64,000 nt of DNA from SKPS01 sp964469215 (lineage in GTDB: Bacteria; Bacteroidota; Bacteroidia; Bacteroidales; SKPS01), in assembly GCA_964469215.1 (NCBI GenBank), contig CAYXYB010000001.1, positions 434,001 through 498,000 on the forward strand, written 5' to 3'. The position numbers were made by a program, and so were the translations under genes. Position 1 is the stretch's first letter; each line of letters starts with the position of its first letter. The notes under the pieces were generated by a model, which was given only the letters and a program-made list of their open reading frames with translations, made no database searches and had not been told where the DNA came from. Shown here one piece after another: positions 1 through 8,879 of this stretch.

Positions 1-103
1 ACTTCGAAAAACCAATAAGCTCCGCAACAACACCTGCATAAGCTGTTGCAGCAGATATAAGCGACCTCTCGTTCGGAAGGCGTATCAATCCCATGTCTTT
101 CAT
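1..103 (-). CDS. N-terminal fragment, possibly anti-sigma ATP-binding (RsbW-like) protein
   Basis: An open frame starts at an ATG at 103 (a second in-frame ATG lies at 94) and runs off the left edge, so only about 34 residues are visible. The peptide begins MKDMGLIRLPNERSL and contains no complete motif. It lies directly downstream, on the same strand, of the STAS anti-sigma antagonist at 286-612. In partner-switching modules that position is commonly held by an HATPase anti-sigma kinase, and the start resembles such proteins. The assignment rests on context; the reading frame itself is the only direct evidence. Confidence 0.4.
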   Translation of the reverse strand, partial: MKDMGLIRLPNERSLISAATAYAGVVAELIGFSK

Positions 104-285
104 CTAAATATGATTTTAATTATCGAACTCACTATTAGGGCTTTAATGAAGGATGAAATAGTTTTTAAAATTAATCATGCACCCGCTCAATTTGCGGTGG
201 GGTAAAATCAATTTCTGAGAGTTATTCTTTATCTATCGATGATTATTATTTAAATCAACACAGAGTCTTCTCTGAGAAATTTTGG

Positions 286-612
286 TCAGGTTGCGGCTGA
301 ATCGACATCCTCGTATATTGGGAATATGGTTGTAAAACCCGAGATTTTAAATATCTCGTTTATAGCTGGTTGAAGGCTGCAGATCTTTAGTTCGCCACCG
401 GAATTATTGATTTTTTTTAGTGCAATCAGAAATACCCGCAGCCCGGAACTGCTGATATAATCCATTTTTTCACAATCGATAATAATTTTTGCGCTGGGTT
501 CAATTATTTCATTGACGCTGGATTCAAAACCGGGTGAAGTAGCTGTGTCCAATCGCCCCTGAATGCTAATGACCTGGTAGTTGCCCCGGATACTGATCTG
601 TGTGTTCATCAT
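286..612 (-). CDS. STAS-domain anti-sigma factor antagonist
   Basis: A 108-residue single STAS domain of the SpoIIAA/RsbV type. These small cytoplasmic proteins switch partners: unphosphorylated they bind an anti-sigma kinase and free the sigma factor. The strand-helix pattern (VISIQGRLD near residues 14-22, IIIDCEKMDYI near 43-53) and the S-S-G-L-R motif at about 55-59 are present, placing the usual phosphoacceptor serine there. Two adjacent ATGs (612 and 609) are equally plausible starts. The next gene downstream on the same strand, cut by the window edge, may be its kinase partner. The sigma factor it serves is not visible. Confidence 0.85.
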   Translation of the reverse strand: MMNTQISIRGNYQVISIQGRLDTATSPGFESSVNEIIEPSAKIIIDCEKMDYISSSGLRVFLIALKKINNSGGELKICSLQPAINEIFKISGFTTIFPIYEDVDSAAT

Positions 613-789
613 AAAAAACAGCTTAATTTATCAGAATAAATATTGAAAGAATATAACTCAAACAAAACTACTATTTATTTGAATAACTCAAATGTTTTGT
701 AGAATAAATTGTCTTCATGTTCTTTCTCCAGATCTTTTTAGTCTGATTTTATTTAAACAACAGCCTCCGTAAGATACTCTGATAGTATT

Positions 790-797
790 TATATTTG
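790..797 (+). promoter_or_regulatory. Possible -7 box for the VanX-like gene
   Basis: TATATTTG fits TAnnTTTG and would start transcription about 40 bases before the ATG at 845. No convincing -33 TTTG is seen at the expected distance. Confidence 0.35.
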
Positions 798-844
798 TCA
801 ATTGATCTTACATCAATCAGTAAACCATCATTTATCCCAGAGAA

Positions 845-1546
845 ATGAAACACAATACAAGTTTGATTCACAAGACAGTTTATGTCGGCATCATTCTTTT
901 TGCACTAGCAGGCTGCAGAACACCGGCACTACGGCACCCCAATCTGATATCAGAAATGACAGAATACCTTGAGCAGGTTGCTGAAAACAATTTTATGGGG
1001 CTGGTTGATCTTGAGGTTTTTATACCAGGTATTATAACCGATATCCGTTATGCAACAACCAATAATTTCACCGGTGAACAGATCTATACCGAAGCCGGTG
1101 TATTTGTCCGCCGGCCTGTTGCAGAAGCCTTAAAGAAAGTACAGGATTCTTTATCTGCCCATGGGCTAGGACTTAAAATTTACGATGCTTACAGGCCTTA
1201 TTCAGCATCTGTAAAATTCTGGGAGGTGTATCCTGATACCAACTTCGTGGCGGATCCGAAATATGGCTCACGGCATAACCGCGGATGCGCAGTTGATGTA
1301 ACCCTGGTGAACCTCAGCACACGAGAAGAGATTCCAATGCCAACTGATTATGATGATTTTTCGGAGAAAGCACATCCGGAATTTATGGAATTCTCTGAAG
1401 AGGTGATTTATAACCGCTCATTGCTGTTTGGCATAATGGGGAGTTATGGTTTTTCTCACTATCCATCCGAGTGGTGGCATTTCGATTTCAACGGTTGGGA
1501 AGAATATCCTTTAATGGATATTTCATTCAGAGATTTAAGGAATTAA
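845..1546 (+). CDS. D-alanyl-D-alanine dipeptidase, VanX/DdpX family lipoprotein
   Basis: A 233-residue zinc peptidase of the M15D family, which hydrolyses the D-Ala-D-Ala dipeptide. A signal peptide with lipobox (…LAGC, Cys24) predicts an envelope lipoprotein. The metal site is complete: the SRHNRGCAVD segment supplies His144 and Asp151, and EWWH supplies Glu209 and His212. The YRP motif around Arg117, conserved in VanX, is also there. No vanA- or vanH-type ligase or reductase lies nearby, so peptidoglycan turnover or D-Ala-D-Ala salvage is more likely than glycopeptide resistance; that is inference. It is transcribed towards the hydrolase at 1596-2540. Confidence 0.9.
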   Translation: MKHNTSLIHKTVYVGIILFALAGCRTPALRHPNLISEMTEYLEQVAENNFMGLVDLEVFIPGIITDIRYATTNNFTGEQIYTEAGVFVRRPVAEALKKVQDSLSAHGLGLKIYDAYRPYSASVKFWEVYPDTNFVADPKYGSRHNRGCAVDVTLVNLSTREEIPMPTDYDDFSEKAHPEFMEFSEEVIYNRSLLFGIMGSYGFSHYPSEWWHFDFNGWEEYPLMDISFRDLRN

Positions 1547-1595
1547 TTCATGGAATTCTCATCAGTGATTTTGGGAAATATGTTATTGGATTCTC

Positions 1596-2540
1596 TCAGG
1601 GTTCAATATTATTTTCAGTCAGAAATTTCATCAGCACTTCAATAAACTCATCAGGGTGTGTTTCCATGGGGCAGTGTGCAGCACCTTTAACAAAGACAAT
1701 TTTTACATCCGGCATCTTCTCAACAACAGGAAGGTAAGTACCTGAAGGCACCCACTTATCACGGTCGCCCCAGAATGCCAAAACGGGAACCGAGATAATA
1801 CCCGATTCAACAGGGAAGAGTTCCCTGTAGCATGCAGCAGATTTCAGGATGGCTCTTGATGTACCCTTTATTTTCAGAGGCCTGAGATAACCCATGGTCT
1901 CTTCCTTTGTTGGTTTTCTTCCGTATGCTGATGCAACAAACCTTTTAAGCATAACACGATTCACCAATACAGGTTTTAATGTTATCAGGAGAAGGCCACG
2001 GTTAAATCCTGACCTTATAATCCAGGGTGCTTTCAGAGCGTCGGTTTCAAGATGAGAAAATATCAGTCCGTCAACCAGTGTGACACTTATTACGCTTTTT
2101 GGTGCACTGATGGCTAGCGTTTGTACAATGCCTCCACCCAATGAGTGCCCCACAAGATGCCATTTGCGTTTGGGGAATGTATTATTAATAAAATTGTTCA
2201 GCAGTGTAGCTCTTGCGGTAAATGACTGATTAAGCTTATGGCTTTTGTCACTGTAACCGAATGGGGGAACATCAACAGCAACAATCTCATAACCTGATTT
2301 CTGAAGCGTGTCTGTTATATAACGCCAGGAAAATGTTGAGCCAGCGAAGCCGTGCACAAGCATTACTGAGCCTCTGAGGCTGTCAGTTAAGGAAGGGAAA
2401 TAGCGATAATGGATTTTAAGTCCATCCACAGAAGTGATTTTACTGTCAGGAAAGTGTAGCTTCTCGCTGATCTGCCCTGTTGACCGATTATGCATGATAA
2501 ATGGTACGAGCAGACAAATTATCTTCAGTAATACTCTCAT
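1596..2540 (-). CDS. Alpha/beta hydrolase, probably exported
   Basis: A 314-residue alpha/beta-hydrolase-fold protein. Numbered from the ATG at 2540, it shows the oxyanion-hole HG at 63-64, the nucleophile elbow GHSLGGG (Ser133), an acid in WGDRD (Asp259 or Asp261) and His289 in GAAHCP, giving a complete Ser-Asp-His triad. The N-terminus is hydrophobic (RVLLKIICLLVPF), suggesting a signal peptide or anchor. The ATG at 2540 is chosen over one at 2588 because a -7 box on this strand lies between them. Substrate cannot be read from sequence; esterase or lipase-like activity is the family default. Confidence 0.85.
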   Translation of the reverse strand: MRVLLKIICLLVPFIMHNRSTGQISEKLHFPDSKITSVDGLKIHYRYFPSLTDSLRGSVMLVHGFAGSTFSWRYITDTLQKSGYEIVAVDVPPFGYSDKSHKLNQSFTARATLLNNFINNTFPKRKWHLVGHSLGGGIVQTLAISAPKSVISVTLVDGLIFSHLETDALKAPWIIRSGFNRGLLLITLKPVLVNRVMLKRFVASAYGRKPTKEETMGYLRPLKIKGTSRAILKSAACYRELFPVESGIISVPVLAFWGDRDKWVPSGTYLPVVEKMPDVKIVFVKGAAHCPMETHPDEFIEVLMKFLTENNIEP

Positions 2541-2556
2541 CGTTTGACTGTTTTCG

Positions 2557-2564
2557 CAAAGATA
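2557..2564 (-). promoter_or_regulatory. -7 box of the alpha/beta hydrolase gene
   Basis: TATCTTTG on the minus strand, a full match to TAnnTTTG. It predicts a start of transcription near 2550, just ahead of the ATG at 2540, and excludes the longer reading from 2588. Confidence 0.55.
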
Positions 2565-2627
2565 CGAACTCCGTAGTGGACTAATCATTTAAAATGAAAG
2601 ATTTAATTTTTGATTTTGATTGATATT

Positions 2628-2635
2628 TACCTTTG
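2628..2635 (+). promoter_or_regulatory. -7 box of the Nramp-like gene
   Basis: TACCTTTG, a full match to TAnnTTTG, with a TTTG about 15 bases upstream. Transcription would start near 2641, so the in-frame TTG at 2633 cannot be the start codon and the ATG at 2663 is preferred. Confidence 0.5.
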
Positions 2636-2662
2636 CGTTGCGTTTTCCTGAAGTATCGAATC

Positions 2663-3916
2663 ATGAAACCGGGATTGAAGTCTTTAGGCCCCGGCCTGTT
2701 ATGGGCTGCAGCTGCCATTGGTGTTTCCCATCTGGTACAGTCGACCCGTGCCGGAGCTAATTATGGGTTTGAACTTATCTGGTTCATCCTGCTGATAAAT
2801 ATTGTTAAATATCCGTTCTTTCAGTTTGGGCCAAGATATGCATCTGCCACAGGGGAGTCGTTGATGCATGGTTATCAGCGGCTTGGAACATGGGCAGTTT
2901 GGATGTTTATCGGGCTCACCTTCCTTACTATGTTTGGGATCCTTTCGGCGGTAACACTGGTAACCGCCGGGCTTTTTGCAGGAATTACAGGTGCCGGAAT
3001 TTCAACTGAAACCTGGGTGATAATATTGCTGATAATCTGCGCTTTGATCTCTTATTTTGGCAGATTCAGTGTGCTGGATCACCTTGTGAAGGTTATCATT
3101 GTGACCTTGTCTATGGCAACCCTGCTGGCTGTGGTTTCGGCCGCCGTGAAATGGAATCCGGCAACCATTGCGGAGCTTCCCGGGATGCGATGGCGTTTGG
3201 CCGATGTCGCATTCCTTATTGCATTGGCAGGATGGATGCCAAGTGCTATCGACATTTCTGTGTGGCATTCGTTCTGGACACTTGCAAAAAAAGACAGGCA
3301 GGGTAGAATCCCTTCCGTAAAGGAGTCGCTGTTAGATTTCAACACAGGATACATCACCACAATAGTTATTTCTGTTGGTTTTCTGCTGCTGGGAGCGCTG
3401 GTGATGTACGGCTCCGGTGAGGAACTTTCAGCAAACGGAACTGTATTTGCAAAGCAGCTCATTTCAATTTATACCAACTCCATTGGCAGCTGGTCATATT
3501 ACATCATTGCCATTGCCGCACTCACTACGATGTTCTCCACCACCCTTACCGTGATCGATGGTTTCCCGAGGGTGCTGAGTCATATGTATCTATTTATGTC
3601 AAAACGGGATCCTTACCGACGCTACCCCCGCAGGGAAAGGAAAACCAAACAGTTCTGGCTGATATTCATGATAGCAGGTACTTTTCTGATCATCCGGTTT
3701 CTTTCATCAAGTATGAACTGGCTGGTAGACCTGGCCACCACCTTGTCATTTCTGACAGCTCCCCTTTTGGGGTACCTGAACCTCAGGGTCATGACAGCCG
3801 ACCATGTGCCGGTGGAAGCACGGCCGGGGAGAGCGCTGGTGCTCTTCAGCAAGGCAGGTATAGTGTTTTTGGCTGCCTTTGGGGTGGTGTTTCTGGTGTG
3901 GCGATTCTTCTTATAG
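2663..3916 (+). CDS. Nramp-family transporter with altered metal-site residues
   Basis: A 417-residue multi-spanning membrane protein with the Nramp framework: the GPG before helix 1, the AGANYG after it, a Q-x-x-P-R-Y-A-S-A-TGESL stretch like the Nramp QxLxxRLGxATGxxL, and about eleven hydrophobic segments. Nramp proteins move divalent metals with protons using DPGN in helix 1 and MPH in helix 6. Here helix 1 reads G20-V-S-H23 in place of DPGN, and helix 6 reads M192-P-S194 in place of MPH. The coordinating Asp is therefore gone and the Asn replaced by His. Substrate is uncertain; a non-canonical metal or a different cation is possible. It is divergent from the hydrolase gene. Confidence 0.8.
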   Translation: MKPGLKSLGPGLLWAAAAIGVSHLVQSTRAGANYGFELIWFILLINIVKYPFFQFGPRYASATGESLMHGYQRLGTWAVWMFIGLTFLTMFGILSAVTLVTAGLFAGITGAGISTETWVIILLIICALISYFGRFSVLDHLVKVIIVTLSMATLLAVVSAAVKWNPATIAELPGMRWRLADVAFLIALAGWMPSAIDISVWHSFWTLAKKDRQGRIPSVKESLLDFNTGYITTIVISVGFLLLGALVMYGSGEELSANGTVFAKQLISIYTNSIGSWSYYIIAIAALTTMFSTTLTVIDGFPRVLSHMYLFMSKRDPYRRYPRRERKTKQFWLIFMIAGTFLIIRFLSSSMNWLVDLATTLSFLTAPLLGYLNLRVMTADHVPVEARPGRALVLFSKAGIVFLAAFGVVFLVWRFFL

Positions 3917-3937
3917 CATTGCTGCATCACAACACCT

Positions 3938-4855
3938 CTATATGCCATCAATCGCAGCAAAGGTTCTCCTGATCCCTCTTCGCCATTTAAGATCATCATA
4001 CCCGAAAATGACGAACAAACCATGTTTTGAGGTGTACCTGATTCCGTATTTCTCTCTAAACCTTTTTGCCCTTTTTCCGTTCTGAATGAAAGGATGTATT
4101 GCCCCTAGCATGCAGGTTCCAAGCCCAAGGGATTCACCAGCATACATTGCGGCCGTGGCTGCCACCACAGGGTCAGCAGGATCAGCATAGGGCGAGCCAT
4201 AGAAATAGATTACCAGCGGCGCATCATAGGTTATCACATTCCGCCCTTCTTTAATGTTTGAAATATATATATCAAACAATGGCCTCAGGAACCCTTTGAT
4301 CATATCATCACCGGTCTTACCCCATATCGGGCGCATCAGGATCCTGAACCAGGGCGACACAAACCACCTCATTTTTTCAAGGTGATTGCAAAAGTCAGCG
4401 ACAAAAGCTCTGCTCTTGTCATGGTTATCCAGCAGCATAACATGAACATCAGAAGGGGGTAAGCCCATAGGAGCTGTTGATGCAGCATCAAGGATCTGCC
4501 TGATTTTTTCAGGCTCCACCACCCGGTCGAGGAATCTTCGGGTACTGCGCCGGCGCTGATAGAGAGCCAGTAAAGAGCTGTATCCGGCAGCTTCCTCCTT
4601 CGGGGGAAGAGTGAACATATACTCCGGCGACAGGGTTCGCCCATGAATCTCAATTGCGCCTTCGGGGCATACTGCCATGCAGTGTCCACAACCGATGCAG
4701 CCGAAAGCAGGATTTTCACTGATGGCGGCTTTGCCGTCTTCAAGTTTCAGGCTCGAATCGGAGCAGATGTCAACACAGGTTCCGCACCCGATGCAGAGAT
4801 CGCGATCGATTAGTATCTCAGCAACTTCATTTGTTCTTGATGTAGGGATGGCCAT
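3938..4855 (-). CDS. Nitroreductase-family protein with N-terminal 2x[4Fe-4S] ferredoxin domain
   Basis: A 305-residue fusion. From the ATG at 4855 the first 70 residues hold two CxxCxxCxxxC clusters (Cys21/24/27/31 and Cys53/56/59/63), typical of a bacterial 2x[4Fe-4S] ferredoxin. From about residue 100 follows a nitroreductase domain, opening with the usual RRRSTRRF stretch and containing GLGTCMLGAIHP. Such proteins pass electrons from the clusters to FMN to reduce nitro- or quinone-like substrates; the true substrate is unknown. An in-frame TTG at 4873 lies inside a near-consensus -7 box (GATATTTG on the minus strand), so the ATG is preferred. It ends 21 bases from the convergent Nramp-like gene. 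Confidence 0.85.
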   Translation of the reverse strand: MAIPTSRTNEVAEILIDRDLCIGCGTCVDICSDSSLKLEDGKAAISENPAFGCIGCGHCMAVCPEGAIEIHGRTLSPEYMFTLPPKEEAAGYSSLLALYQRRRSTRRFLDRVVEPEKIRQILDAASTAPMGLPPSDVHVMLLDNHDKSRAFVADFCNHLEKMRWFVSPWFRILMRPIWGKTGDDMIKGFLRPLFDIYISNIKEGRNVITYDAPLVIYFYGSPYADPADPVVAATAAMYAGESLGLGTCMLGAIHPFIQNGKRAKRFREKYGIRYTSKHGLFVIFGYDDLKWRRGIRRTFAAIDGI

Positions 4856-4947
4856 GGTTTTCGTTTTTTGCAAATATCCTTAAAAATAACTGGTTTTAAA
4901 AATTATGGTAATCAAACATATCCGAAAGGCAATATTTTACCGGTCTC

Positions 4948-6066
4948 CTAAGCAGTTTTCCGGTATCGGTATACTGCCAGGAAGGTAAACAAAGCAGCAA
5001 GAATCATAAGGGCAATAATATCATATCTTATATCATAAAAGGTAGATCCTTTGAGCATTATCATCCGGTTTATCCTCATGATATAGGCCATTGGATTTAT
5101 CAGGTCTATTTTTTGTGCCCACATCGGCATGCTTTCCAATGGGGTGAATATACCGCTCATTAGTACAAAAATAATTATGAAGAAAAAACCTGAAAACATG
5201 AACTGCTGTTGGGTACGTGCAAAAGTAGAGACAAACAGTGCCAGTCCGAGTACCCCTATCAGAAATACCGTTGAGCACATGAACAAAAGGGCGATGTTAC
5301 CTTCGAAGGGAACCCCGAAGGTGAGGATTCCGATGGTCAGTCCAATAGCAAGATCTGCAAGCCCGATGAGCAGAAATGGTGTCATTTTGCCTATGATGAA
5401 CTGGTATTTTTTAACGGGTGTTACGTTGATCTGTTCAATAGTGCCCGATTCCTTCTCTTTCACCAGATTTAACCCTGCCAGGATAAAGCCGATAGCCAGC
5501 ACCAGTATTCCCAGCACTCCGGGCATCATGTAGTGCTTGTAATTAAGCATTTCGTTGTACCAGTAGCGATTAGTCAGGGTTACCTGCTTCATTTGCCCCC
5601 CCTCCGGAATTACAGCGACACTTTTTATGGTGTTGATATTGTAATTCCGTATCACACCGTTCAGATAGCCATAAGACAATTGTGCATTGGAGGCATTAAT
5701 GGCATTTACAGTTACCTGTATGCGAACAGGAATTCCCCGGGCGATATCTTTACCAAAACCGGCAGGTATCTGCAGGATGAGGTCGCACCGGTTCCGGTGC
5801 ATCAGCTCCTGAGCCTCCTCTTCCGAGAGGGTTTTATATTTAACCCTGAAGAATGAGGAACCCTCAAGCTGACCCGTCAGTTCACGGGAAGCAGGCGTCA
5901 TATCCCTGTCGATGACACAAAGGTTAACATTTTTAATTTCGAAGGTCACTGCAGGCACCAGAATAAGCATTTGCAAAACAGGAACGGCAAAAATAGCCTT
6001 GCCGAGAAACCTGTCACGGAAAATCTGTAAAAACTCTTTTCTGATAAGAAATAAAATTACCCTCAT
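4948..6066 (-). CDS. ABC-2 type efflux permease (YbhR/YhhJ-like), second permease
   Basis: A 372-residue inner-membrane permease of the ABC-2 family. It has an N-terminal membrane helix after the amphipathic start (FLIRKEFLQIFRDRFLG), a large external domain to about residue 170, then five hydrophobic segments with the family signature KEKESGTIEQINVTPV near 205-220. It pairs with the permease gene just upstream (18-base gap) and is the last gene of the TetR-TolC-HlyD-ATPase-ATPase-permease-permease operon. The complete complex would span both membranes and export drugs or other amphiphiles. Confidence 0.9.
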   Translation of the reverse strand: MRVILFLIRKEFLQIFRDRFLGKAIFAVPVLQMLILVPAVTFEIKNVNLCVIDRDMTPASRELTGQLEGSSFFRVKYKTLSEEEAQELMHRNRCDLILQIPAGFGKDIARGIPVRIQVTVNAINASNAQLSYGYLNGVIRNYNINTIKSVAVIPEGGQMKQVTLTNRYWYNEMLNYKHYMMPGVLGILVLAIGFILAGLNLVKEKESGTIEQINVTPVKKYQFIIGKMTPFLLIGLADLAIGLTIGILTFGVPFEGNIALLFMCSTVFLIGVLGLALFVSTFARTQQQFMFSGFFFIIIFVLMSGIFTPLESMPMWAQKIDLINPMAYIMRINRMIMLKGSTFYDIRYDIIALMILAALFTFLAVYRYRKTA

Positions 6067-6084
6067 TGTCTCTATTCCTTCGGT

Positions 6085-7194
6085 TTATTGAAGTCTTACC
6101 CTGAAATTCTTTAAACTGAGGCCGATGGTTCCCAGTGTGAATAAAACCAGAAAAAGTGTTTCCTTCCATACAAATCCGATACCTGTTCCTTTTATCATGA
6201 TGTTTTTTATGATGGTAATAAAATACGCAGGTGGCAGGATTTTGCTAAACCACTGGTAAGGCAATGGCATACTTTCGACAGGAATGATAAAACCCGACAA
6301 CAGCACAGTAGGTAGCATCATCCCGACAAGGGAGATAAAAATGGCTTGCTGCATATTTTTAGCCACTGTTGAAATAAGGATTCCCAGTGAAAGGCTCATC
6401 AGAATATAAAGCATCAGTTCAGCAAGCAGCAAAGCCAGGTTTCCTTTAACAGGCAGTTTGAAAACGAACCACGACAAAAGAAGTATCAGGATTACATCAA
6501 CGAACGAAAGGATGAAATAAGGAAGTACCTTGCCAAGGATGATCTGCACCGGTCTGAGTGGCGAAACAAGCAATACCTCCATTGTGCCGAATTCCTTTTC
6601 ACGTGTGATTGTTATGGATGTCATCAGTGCACATATAAGAATCAGAATAAGGGTAATAACACCGGGAACAAACATGAACTGCCCCTTGAGTGCCGGATTA
6701 TAGAACATTCTCACCTCAGGTTGTACCAGAACAAGCTTCTGCATTCCGGATCCGGCCAGCTCATTATTAAAATCGGAGATGATAGCGGATATATGACTGG
6801 TTATAAGGGTAGCCATATTGGGTTCGGAACCATCGGCGATGATATGAAGGGAAGCCGTGCCTTCGCTGATGAGTTTCCTCCCGAAATCCTCCTCCGGTAT
6901 AATAACTGCCTTGACCCTGTTCTGCCTGAGCATTTCCTCAGCATCCCGGTAACCAACCGGTTCAGCATATTTAATAAAGAATCCTGATGAGCATATCTTT
7001 GCGGTAATCTGACGGGTGATTTCATCCTTGGAATGGTCTAGAAAGGCTATCTTCGTCTTTTTTAGTTCGGTGCTTATAACAAATCCAAAAAGCAGGATCT
7101 GTATGGCAGGAATCACGAAGATAATGATCATGGTCAGGGGATCCCTGAAGATATGGAGGAACTCTTTTCTGACAAATCCAAGGAACCTTTTCAT
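6085..7194 (-). CDS. ABC-2 type efflux permease (YbhS-like), first permease
   Basis: A 369-residue ABC-2 permease. The ATG at 7194 gives MKRFLGFVRKEFLHIFRDP, the same amphipathic start as its partner at 4948-6066; a longer frame from 7287 would overlap the upstream ATPase gene by about 90 bases and is rejected. The family segment TREKEFGTMEVLLVSPL lies near residue 200, followed by clustered membrane helices. The start is 4 bases beyond the ATPase stop, indicating tight co-translation. The two permeases probably form a heterodimer. Confidence 0.9.
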   Translation of the reverse strand: MKRFLGFVRKEFLHIFRDPLTMIIIFVIPAIQILLFGFVISTELKKTKIAFLDHSKDEITRQITAKICSSGFFIKYAEPVGYRDAEEMLRQNRVKAVIIPEEDFGRKLISEGTASLHIIADGSEPNMATLITSHISAIISDFNNELAGSGMQKLVLVQPEVRMFYNPALKGQFMFVPGVITLILILICALMTSITITREKEFGTMEVLLVSPLRPVQIILGKVLPYFILSFVDVILILLLSWFVFKLPVKGNLALLLAELMLYILMSLSLGILISTVAKNMQQAIFISLVGMMLPTVLLSGFIIPVESMPLPYQWFSKILPPAYFITIIKNIMIKGTGIGFVWKETLFLVLFTLGTIGLSLKNFRVRLQ

Positions 7195-7198
7195 AATA

Positions 7199-7945
7199 TC
7201 AGTTGTTAGCCGGGCGGGCAATTTTGATAAAGACCTCTTCCACTGTTGATGCCCTGTATTTCTCTTTGAGTGCTGCAGGGGTATCAAGAGCTACGATTCT
7301 ACCTTCATTCATAATAGAAATCCTGTCGCAGTATTCAGCCTCATCCATGTAATGAGTGGTAACAAAAACGGTAATACCGCCGGCAGCTGTTTCGTATATC
7401 ATCTCCCAGAACTGCCTGCGGGTGATTGGGTCAACCCCTCCGGTAGGCTCATCAAGGAATACTATTTTAGGTTGATGAATCACGGCCACGGCAAATGCCA
7501 GTTTCTGCTTCAACCCAAGCGGAAGTTCGGCAATGAGTTTTTTACCGTAAGCTTCAAACTGCAACCTCTGCAGAAGCAGCCCGGTTTTTTCCCTTATTTC
7601 TTTCTTCTTCATACCATAGATACCTCCGTATAGGGTAATATTCTCGGTAACTGTAAGGTCTTCATACAGGGAAAATCTCTGGCACATGTAACCGATGTTT
7701 TTTTTGATTTTTTCAGGATTTCGTGTAGCATCCACCCCTGCAATAATCACCTTGCCTGAGGTTGGTGCAGATAGCCCTGAAAGAATACGGATGGTGGTGG
7801 TTTTACCGGCACCGTTGGCACCCAGAAAACCAAAAATCTCTCCGGAATATACATCAAAATTAAGATTATCGTTGGCTAAAAAGTTGCCAAACTTCTTCAC
7901 CAGATTCTGAACCGAGATCACCGTTTCATGTTTATTAATATCCAT
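7199..7945 (-). CDS. ABC transporter ATPase with degenerate signature motif (NBD1)
   Basis: A 248-residue nucleotide-binding subunit. Walker A is GANGAGKTT (Lys48), Walker B ends LDEP (Asp165, catalytic Glu166), and the H-loop His198 is present in TTHYMDEA. The ABC signature is LPLGLKQ at about 141-147 rather than LSGGQ, so this subunit cannot supply a standard signature to its partner's ATP site. It corresponds to one half of the fused two-domain E. coli YbhF. It lies between the second ATPase gene (6-base gap) and the first permease (4-base gap). Confidence 0.92.
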   Translation of the reverse strand: MDINKHETVISVQNLVKKFGNFLANDNLNFDVYSGEIFGFLGANGAGKTTTIRILSGLSAPTSGKVIIAGVDATRNPEKIKKNIGYMCQRFSLYEDLTVTENITLYGGIYGMKKKEIREKTGLLLQRLQFEAYGKKLIAELPLGLKQKLAFAVAVIHQPKIVFLDEPTGGVDPITRRQFWEMIYETAAGGITVFVTTHYMDEAEYCDRISIMNEGRIVALDTPAALKEKYRASTVEEVFIKIARPANN

Positions 7946-7951
7946 TTTGTT

Positions 7952-8875
7952 CTATAAAGCTTTATCTTTATGCTGTATAAGTTCCAAAAATCTGTCTTCT
8001 ATACCAGCGACTGTTTCGGTAATTGTGGCATCTGTAATTCCCTGTTCCTTAAGGAAGAGAATCAGCGGTTCTGCCTGCTGGTCATCCTTTAAAGTAATAT
8101 GGACATATTCACCAAAGGGCCATGCTGTCAGCGTTCCCGGATAATTTTTTATTGCTGTTATCAGACGATGCTTCTCGGCGGATTTGACCTTAAAAAGAGG
8201 TTTACTGAATCCTGCTGTGATTTTTTGAGGGGTATCAACTGACAGTATATTGCCGTTCCGGATTAGAGCTACCCTGTCGCAAAGTGTCGCTTCATTCATG
8301 TAAGGTGTCGATACAACAACAGTAATGTTGTGAGCTTTCAGCTTACCCAGCATATGCCAGAATTCAGCCCTTGACACAGCATCCACGCCAGTAGTGGGTT
8401 CATCAAGTATAAGCAGTGAAGGCCTGTGGATAAGTGCACAGCAAAGAGCCAGTTTCTGCTTCATGCCCCCCGACAGCTTCCCGGCAAGCCGTCTGCTGAA
8501 AGGTTCAAGATGGGAAAAGATGTCGCTGACAAGTTCATAATTTTCCTCTAAAGTGGTTCCAAAGACCCTTGCGTAAAAGCGGATGTTCTCTTCAACGGAT
8601 AAATCAAGGTAAAGGCTGAATCTTCCCGGCATGTAACCTATATTTTTCCTTATCTCCCGGTACTCTTTACGGCAGTCGAAACCCATCACCTGCATCTCTC
8701 CGGCATCCGGTAGGAGAAGGGTGGTGATGATCCTGAAAAGGGTAGTCTTTCCGGCGCCATCAGGGCCGATGAAACCGAAGAGCTCCCCCGGCTTAACCTC
8801 AAAAGTAACGGGGTGCAGTGCTGTTGTGGCACCGAACCTCTTTTCAATTCCCTGTGCATGAATCACGGACAGCAT
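7952..8875 (-). CDS. ABC transporter ATPase lacking the H-loop histidine (NBD2)
   Basis: A 307-residue nucleotide-binding subunit. Walker A is GPDGAGKTT (Lys43), the signature is canonical LSGGM (134-138), and Walker B ends LDEP (Asp158, Glu159). The switch histidine is missing: the motif reads STPYMNEA, with Pro191 at the usual His position. An accessory domain of about 90 residues follows the core. The ATG at 8875 sits 4 bases beyond the HlyD stop; an in-frame GTG at 8896 would overlap that gene. It probably forms a heterodimer with the ATPase at 7199-7945. Confidence 0.9.
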   Translation of the reverse strand: MLSVIHAQGIEKRFGATTALHPVTFEVKPGELFGFIGPDGAGKTTLFRIITTLLLPDAGEMQVMGFDCRKEYREIRKNIGYMPGRFSLYLDLSVEENIRFYARVFGTTLEENYELVSDIFSHLEPFSRRLAGKLSGGMKQKLALCCALIHRPSLLILDEPTTGVDAVSRAEFWHMLGKLKAHNITVVVSTPYMNEATLCDRVALIRNGNILSVDTPQKITAGFSKPLFKVKSAEKHRLITAIKNYPGTLTAWPFGEYVHITLKDDQQAEPLILFLKEQGITDATITETVAGIEDRFLELIQHKDKAL

Positions 8876-8879
8876 GATG

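Noticed and set aside
845..1546. Vancomycin resistance determinant (vanX)
   Set aside because: No vanH or vanA ligase or regulator genes are nearby, and the organism type is Gram-negative; a D-Ala-D-Ala dipeptidase role in turnover is enough.
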